This document shows, piece after piece, positions 61,842-64,000 of a stretch of DNA of 64,000 bases (the first letter of the stretch is position 1; the number at the start of each line of letters is the position of its first letter). A program made the position numbers and the translations under genes. Under the pieces are notes generated by a model. That model made no database searches, was not told the origin of the DNA, and worked only from the letters and a program-made list of their open reading frames with translations. The DNA comes from Atopomonas sediminilitoris (GTDB lineage: Bacteria; Pseudomonadota; Gammaproteobacteria; Pseudomonadales; Pseudomonadaceae): NCBI RefSeq assembly GCF_022601735.1, contig NZ_JAKUMM010000005.1, positions 62,001 through 126,000 of the forward strand, given 5' to 3'.

Positions 61842-62711
61842 TTACGCCATGCGTTGACGGCTACCGGCGGCCTCTTCCGCCTCACTGGCAAACACTTGCT
61901 GCATGGCCTTCTGCCGACGCTTTTCGCTGCGGCGGATCAGGAACCAAGCAATCAAGGTGGCGAGCGACACCGAGAGCAGAATCAAGCTGGCCACGGCGTT
62001 GATCTCCGGCTTAACCCCTAAGCGCACGGCGGAGAAGATCTCCATCGGCAGGGTGGTCGAGCCTGGGCCGGACACGAAGCTGGCAAGCACCAAGTCGTCC
62101 AGCGACAAGGTGAAGGCCATCATCCAACCGGCCGCGATGGACGGCGCAATCATCGGCACGGTGATCAGCAGGAAGGTCTTCCACGGCCGCGCACCCAAAT
62201 CCATCGCCGCTTCCTCGATCGACAGATCAAGCTCTTTCAGCCGCGACGACACCACCACCGCCACATACGAGGCCGTGAACGAGGTGTGCGCAATCCAGAT
62301 GGTGGTCAGACCCCGTTGACCCGGCCAACCAATCAGTTGGCCCATGGCGACGAACAACAGCAGCAACGACAGACCGGTAATCACCTCAGGCATCACCAAG
62401 GGGGCGGTGACTAAGCCGGAGAAGAAGGTCTTACCGCGAAAGCGGCGCATGCGCGTCATCACAAAGGCGGCGAGGGTGCCGATGATCACCGCCGAACAGG
62501 AGGTGAAAAACGCCACCTGCAAGCTGCGCCACACCGAGTTCATCAGCTGGGTGTTATCCAGCAAGCCCACATACCAATGGATCGACCAGCCACCCCACAC
62601 GGTCACCAGCTTGCTGGCGTTGAACGAGTAGATGACCAAGATCACCATCGGTAAGTAGATGAAGAACAGGCCGAGCAGCAGCATGACCTTGGGTACGTCC
62701 CAGCGCTTCAT
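61842..62711 (-). CDS. potI: Putrescine/spermidine ABC transporter permease (PotI/SpuH)
   Basis: A 289-residue inner-membrane permease with six hydrophobic segments. SVWRSLQVAFFTSCSAVIIGTLAAF and the ATPase-coupling EAA loop SIEEAAMDLGARPWKTFLLITVPMIAPSI (about 160-190) are intact. The N-terminus (MKRWDVPKVMLLLGLFFIYLPM) and the ATGA overlap with potH fit PotI of E. coli and SpuH of Pseudomonas. It is the last gene of the transporter operon, ending 16 bases before the terminator. Putrescine is the likely substrate from the order of genes. Confidence 0.92.
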   Translation of the reverse strand: MKRWDVPKVMLLLGLFFIYLPMVILVIYSFNASKLVTVWGGWSIHWYVGLLDNTQLMNSVWRSLQVAFFTSCSAVIIGTLAAFVMTRMRRFRGKTFFSGLVTAPLVMPEVITGLSLLLLFVAMGQLIGWPGQRGLTTIWIAHTSFTASYVAVVVSSRLKELDLSIEEAAMDLGARPWKTFLLITVPMIAPSIAAGWMMAFTLSLDDLVLASFVSGPGSTTLPMEIFSAVRLGVKPEINAVASLILLSVSLATLIAWFLIRRSEKRRQKAMQQVFASEAEEAAGSRQRMA

Positions 62712-63616
62712 AGCCGGCCCTCCAGTTCTTTCTGCTGATTACGGTTAAACAAGATGATGGGGATAATCAAAATGCCCAACATGATCACCGCCAGCGCCGA
62801 TGCCACCGGCCAGTCACGGTTGTTGAAGAACTCTTGCCACAACACCTTACCGATCATCAGAGTCTCGGGGCCGCCAAGCAGCTCAGGGATCACAAACTCG
62901 CCCACCGCCGGGATAAACACCAGCATGCAGCCCGCGTAAATACCGTTTTTCGACAGCGGCACCGTGATGCGCCAGAAGCTGGTGATACGGCTCGCGCCGA
63001 GGTCACTGGCCGCCTCCAGCAGGCTCATGTCGTGTTTCACCAAGTTGGCGTACAGCGGCAAGATCATGAACGGCAGGTACGAATAGACAATGCCCAAGTA
63101 CACCGCAAAGTCGGTGTTGAGCATCTGAATCGGGCTATCGATCAGGCCTATGCTCATCAAGGTGCTGTTGATCAGCCCGTTCTTCGACAACAAGCCCATC
63201 CACGCGTACACGCGAATCAGGATCGCAGTCCACGTTGGCATCATGATCAACAACAGCAACACGGTTTGCTGTTCTTTATTGGCCCGCGCAATGGCGTAAG
63301 CCATCGGGTAGCCAATCAGCAAGCACAGCAGGGTGCTGATGGTGGCGATCTTGATCGAGCCTAGGTAGGCGGCGATGTACAGCTCATCTTCGGTAAGAAA
63401 GATGTAGTTGCCCAAGTTGAGGGTGACTTGCACCACCTGATCAACGTAGGAGAACACCTCGGAATAGGGCGGGATCGCCACTTCCGCTTCAGCAAAGCTG
63501 ATTTTCAGTACGATGATGAACGGCATTAAGAAGAACAAGCCGAGCCACAGCAGCGGCATGCCGATTACATAGTGCCGGCCCTTGGGCAAGCGACGCGTGA
63601 GGGATTTAATGTTCAT
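62708..63616 (-). CDS. potH: Putrescine/spermidine ABC transporter permease (PotH/SpuG)
   Basis: A 302-residue permease with six transmembrane helices, including MPLLWLGLFFLMPFIIVLKISFAEAEV at the N-terminus. The EAA loop is LLEAASDLGASRITSFWRITVPLSKNGI (about 199-226). The segment YLGSIKIATISTLLCLLIGYPMAYAIARA is shared with PotB/PotH. It overlaps potG by 4 bases at its start and potI by 4 at its end, so the three are translationally coupled. Confidence 0.93.
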   Translation of the reverse strand: MNIKSLTRRLPKGRHYVIGMPLLWLGLFFLMPFIIVLKISFAEAEVAIPPYSEVFSYVDQVVQVTLNLGNYIFLTEDELYIAAYLGSIKIATISTLLCLLIGYPMAYAIARANKEQQTVLLLLIMMPTWTAILIRVYAWMGLLSKNGLINSTLMSIGLIDSPIQMLNTDFAVYLGIVYSYLPFMILPLYANLVKHDMSLLEAASDLGASRITSFWRITVPLSKNGIYAGCMLVFIPAVGEFVIPELLGGPETLMIGKVLWQEFFNNRDWPVASALAVIMLGILIIPIILFNRNQQKELEGRL

Positions 63617-64000
63617 GAGCGCAGTGCCACCCCGCTGTCGTCTTCCCAGTAGACAAACACTTCATCGCCCCACGACGGGCGACCCGCGCGGCGCTCGGTG
63701 TTGGCAATAAACGACTGCACCAACATGCCCGACTGCAGCTTGATGTAGTACACCGAGTGGCCGCCCAAGTAGGCGATATCGTGCACTTTGCCGGTGAACC
63801 AGTTGTGTTCGCAGTCTGGCTTTTGCGCGGTAATCAGCAGCTTTTCCGGGCGAATTGCATAGCTGATGCTCTTGTCCTGCACCGACGTACTGACGCCGTG
63901 ACCAACAAAAATCGGGCGCTCCAGTTGTGGACACTGGATGATGGCGTGGTCTTCCATATCGACCACCACTTCGCCGTCGAACAGGTTGACGTTACCGATA
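63613..64000 (-). CDS. potG: Putrescine/spermidine ABC transporter ATP-binding protein, C-terminal part (PotG/SpuF)
   Basis: The frame is open from the right edge to a stop at 63613, so only the last ~128 residues are visible; the ATPase core lies outside. What is seen is the C-terminal TOBE-type regulatory domain, beginning IGNVNLFDGEVVV and including ISYAIRPEKLLI, GKVHDIAYLGGHSVYYIKLQSG and WGDEVFVYWEDDSGVALRS. This matches PotA/PotG-type ATPases. It overlaps potH by 4 bases. Confidence 0.9.
   Translation of the reverse strand, partial: IGNVNLFDGEVVVDMEDHAIIQCPQLERPIFVGHGVSTSVQDKSISYAIRPEKLLITAQKPDCEHNWFTGKVHDIAYLGGHSVYYIKLQSGMLVQSFIANTERRAGRPSWGDEVFVYWEDDSGVALRS

Overview
This window is chromosomal DNA of a gammaproteobacterium, most likely a member or close relative of Pseudomonadaceae. 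Three blocks of genes follow orders I recall from Pseudomonas aeruginosa: trkA-rsmB-fmt-def/LysM(tsaP)-dprA-tsaC-hemF-aroE plus plcB (the oriC-flanking block); envZ(amgS)-ompR(amgR)/tex-thioesterase with rimK, hslR and hslO nearby; and the potG-potH-potI (spuFGH) polyamine transporter. These comparisons are from memory, not from a search. The blocks are rearranged relative to that species and interleaved with secreted hydrolases, signalling proteins and transporters. Base composition is GC-rich throughout. I saw no tRNA, rRNA, CRISPR array, intact insertion sequence or prophage.

Layout. 1-3980: outer-membrane pair DUF1329/DUF1302 divergent from an extracellular medium-chain-length polyhydroxyalkanoate (mcl-PHA) depolymerase, with two small palindromes between them. 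3993-7326: a small exonuclease, then an operon of zinc phospholipase C (plcB), a parvulin-type foldase and a membrane-anchored helical protein. 7657-11721: PbpG, then a LysR regulator divergent from a lipoprotein alkylsulfatase, with a palindrome in the shared promoter region. 11729-16358: aroE, hemF, tsaC, dprA and a LysM protein on the minus strand. 16509-21674: def, fmt, rsmB, trkA, a tetratricopeptide-like protein and tpm on the plus strand. 21788-28020: a polyamine/amine FAD oxidase, envZ/ompR, tex and a thioesterase. 28027-36593: two orphan solute-binding proteins, a membrane-anchored helical protein, a Notum/pectin-acetylesterase-like secreted hydrolase, a PAS-GGDEF cyclase, a fatty acid desaturase, an FAD oxidoreductase and a LysR regulator. 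36930-44420: a 1238-residue membrane PAS-GGDEF-EAL protein, rimK/rimB, hslR, a PAP2 phosphatase and hslO. 44530-49039: a TAXI-type TRAP transporter, moaE and a 71-residue unknown protein. 49233-58265: recC-recB-recD. 58286-64000: a single-domain globin, a BenE-family transporter, a quinone-oxidoreductase-like protein with an AlkA-like glycosylase, and the polyamine ABC transporter running off the right edge.

Working together, the first 12 kb looks like a scavenging region for external lipids, polyesters and surfactants (PHA depolymerase, phospholipase C, alkylsulfatase, OM channel-like proteins). The centre is housekeeping: translation initiation, tRNA/rRNA modification, potassium uptake, envelope stress sensing, ribosome and redox chaperones. 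The right end is recombination repair and nutrient uptake. No wholly new defence or biosynthetic system stands out. The best candidates for undescribed biology are the plcB-parvulin-anchor operon as a dedicated secretion/folding unit, the second anchored helical protein beside a secreted hydrolase, and the DUF1302/DUF1329-PHA depolymerase divergon.
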